Shown one piece after another: positions 62,405 through 64,000 of a stretch of DNA of 64,000 bases. The notes beneath the pieces were generated by a model. The model was not told the DNA's origin. It searched no databases and was given only the letters and a program-made list of their open reading frames with translations. How positions within the stretch are numbered: position 1 is the stretch's first letter; each line of letters opens with the position of its first letter. The stretch is from Pelodera strongyloides (Eukaryota > Nematoda > Chromadorea > Rhabditida > Rhabditidae): positions 27,501 to 91,500 of the forward strand of contig JAANDG010000036.1 in the NCBI GenBank assembly GCA_036852015.1. The letters run 5' to 3'. The position numbers and the translations under genes are program-made.

Positions 62405-62620
62405 GGAGGAGGCTCACGAGAATGAAGTGCTCAAATGGTTTCCTTTTATCGACAGACGATGGTATTAAATTCCGAAAGATATCTTATTATATAAGGGAGA
62501 AGAGTTTACTTTTTTGTTCGTGTGAACACACGATTAAGTGCACAATGGTAGGTCAACGTTTATTGGAGAGAGATGGACAAGCTTTTAACTGCTTATCCGG
62601 ACGATAGACAAGGCGCAACA
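62399..62620. repeat. F-family palindromic element, left part
   Basis: It starts TTTAAAGGAGGAGGCTCACG, sharing TTTAAA with the preceding A element; the right arm is missing. Confidence 0.7.
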
Positions 62621-63667
62621 ACCACAGTCGGCCAGACGAGATGACAAGCTTTTCACTACTTGTCTGAAGAAACAGGCGCGGCACCACTGCCGGCCAGACG
62701 ATGCACAATCCCTGGATCGATAGGAGCCGGCCTACACACCAGTCCTCAGCAGCTGACCAACTTCAGCCGTAGATGTCCCACCACAGGGACCGAAGAGACG
62801 ATTCAGATCACCAGGACCAGTACATGTCCCTACCTCAATACCGAGGGTTTATAGTTTATATTACGTCTTATTGCATGCTAATCGGGTAATTATTAGACGA
62901 GTTGACCTATTTCTAGACATGCTTACTATGTATATGTACTTCCGATGGTAATAATATTACGTTTCGGTCACGAAAGTCGTGACACTCCCGGGGAACGAGA
63001 GATTTTGTGTACCGTTGTCAATGCTCTAATTGCTGCCACGCGGGACTTGTGAATATAATAGAATACCTTTTATAGGATTATAATCTTATATTAGGTGTAT
63101 CTCCAATTGGTACTTTGGCTTTGGGAATTCTCGAAGAATCATGCAGGTTTCATATTGTACGCTCTCTTACGTCTTTTTTTCCCACAGGGACCTCCGGGCG
63201 GTGAAGCGTTCGATTGGTGTGAATATTCTAAATTGATCTTGGGAGGTTTATGTTTCAAAACATTGGGTAATTATGTAGCAGAACGATAATTTTCGTATTT
63301 GCATAAAGTTAATACGAGTTCAGATATTGCCATTTCATAATTAGCACAAATTAGGCATTCTGTTTTTAACAGTATTTAATTATTTAATGTAAACTTCTCT
63401 GAATTGTTTCTTCGGTGTCCTGAATTCGACGTAATTTATGTAACGAAGGTCTACCAGTGGCCATTCCGTGTTCCGGTTCTTATAAGTTCCAGTAGCTATT
63501 TCGCTGAGACCCGACGAATACCCCGACCCCCCAGAAGGGTTATTTTTTTCGTGAGAATTTGATTCAGAAGTTGAGTGGTTGTATCGTATTTTTGATTAGT
63601 GTCTAGTTTATAATTCACGGTCGGTAAGTGCTTCATACCGTTTTTCTTTCTGGGTAAGTATTTAATT

Positions 63668-63991
63668 CTATAGTCTTTTCCTGAATGGGTTCAGGCGTCG
63701 CTTGCTTTCTAGTATTAGTGGTTCTTTCTTACTTTTTATGGAATGGAATAAAGAGTTAATAATACTCTGGTCCGTCTGGGTACCCATTTCGTTATCTTGG
63801 GGATATGTTGTTACCCGTTCGGCGTCACATTTTTTGGTCATTGAGGTAATTACTTTCTTACTTGTGGTCTTTTTGTGGTTCTTGCTCCTCTTCCTCTTAT
63901 TTTGTATCTTAGATTTGGCTACTGAATTTTCATTGCTTTTAGTATAACCATTGTGTTTTGAGTAATGAACGTCTTTCACAGTATTAATCAT
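63668..63991 (-). CDS. Lysine-rich hypothetical protein, near window edge
   Basis: A 107-codon frame opens at ATG 63991 and ends at TAG 63668. It is Lys/Ser/Asn-rich with basic clusters (KIQNKRKRSKNHKKTTSKKV) and a GTQTDQS motif. It could be a complete small ORF, the last exon of a gene continuing beyond the window, or part of a mobile element. No domain was recognised. Confidence 0.3.
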   Translation of the reverse strand: MINTVKDVHYSKHNGYTKSNENSVAKSKIQNKRKRSKNHKKTTSKKVITSMTKKCDAERVTTYPQDNEMGTQTDQSIINSLFHSIKSKKEPLILESKRRLNPFRKRL

Positions 63992-64000
63992 TGTAGGGCT

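Noticed and set aside
62660..62854. 64-residue Pro/Thr-rich open frame
   Set aside because: No splice signals or homology; follows a truncated F element and may be unrelated repeat sequence.
63188..63268. Possible exon GPPGGEAFDWCEYSKLILGG
   Set aside because: Good CCCACAG acceptor and a donor, but it does not fit the lectin fold and no phase partner was found; may be real but cannot be assigned.

Overview
The window is eukaryotic and almost certainly from a nematode. Its introns end in the nematode acceptor consensus TTTCAG, it is AT-rich with many GA/CT and TA microsatellites, and its main gene is the nematode form of the ERG potassium channel (unc-103). Most of the DNA is intron or intergenic sequence filled with short palindromic TTAA-flanked repeats.

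Region 1 (about 0.6-41 kb, + strand) is one large ERG-type voltage-gated K+ channel gene. Twenty exons from 26769 to 40755 join in a single frame of 2217 nt (738 residues plus stop), covering the pre-S1 segment, S1-S6 with the filter TSIGFGN, the C-linker, the cyclic-nucleotide-binding homology domain and a long C-terminal tail. Upstream, over 26 kb, lie several candidate alternative 5' coding exons (607, 2887, 9421, 13785, 22268+23447, 26082). Every terminal one of these ends in phase 0 and could join the common exon at 26769. That fits an alternative-promoter gene, as known for C. elegans unc-103, but no junction has transcript support here.

Region 2 (42462-43625, - strand) is a compact four-exon gene for an unrecognised 162-residue protein with a proline/serine-rich head and one membrane segment near its C-terminus.

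Region 3 (about 47-63 kb, + strand) holds two tandem paralogues of a secreted protein: signal peptide, PAN/apple-like cysteine domain, then a C-type-lectin-like domain. Exon sizes and phases match between the copies, but the introns differ greatly because copy 1 is loaded with repeats. A solo-LTR candidate, a tRNA-derived SINE with a 10-bp target duplication, and a LINE fragment nested inside a palindromic repeat lie among them. A lysine-rich ORF sits at the right edge on the - strand.

The most unusual feature of the window is its set of foldback elements. At least ten sequence families share only TTTAAAG-type ends and a near-palindromic layout. They often sit end to end sharing one TTTAAA, and several end at or within about 15 bp of splice acceptors, in two cases supplying the acceptor AG context. 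Exon boundaries given here come from reading frame, phase and splice consensus only.
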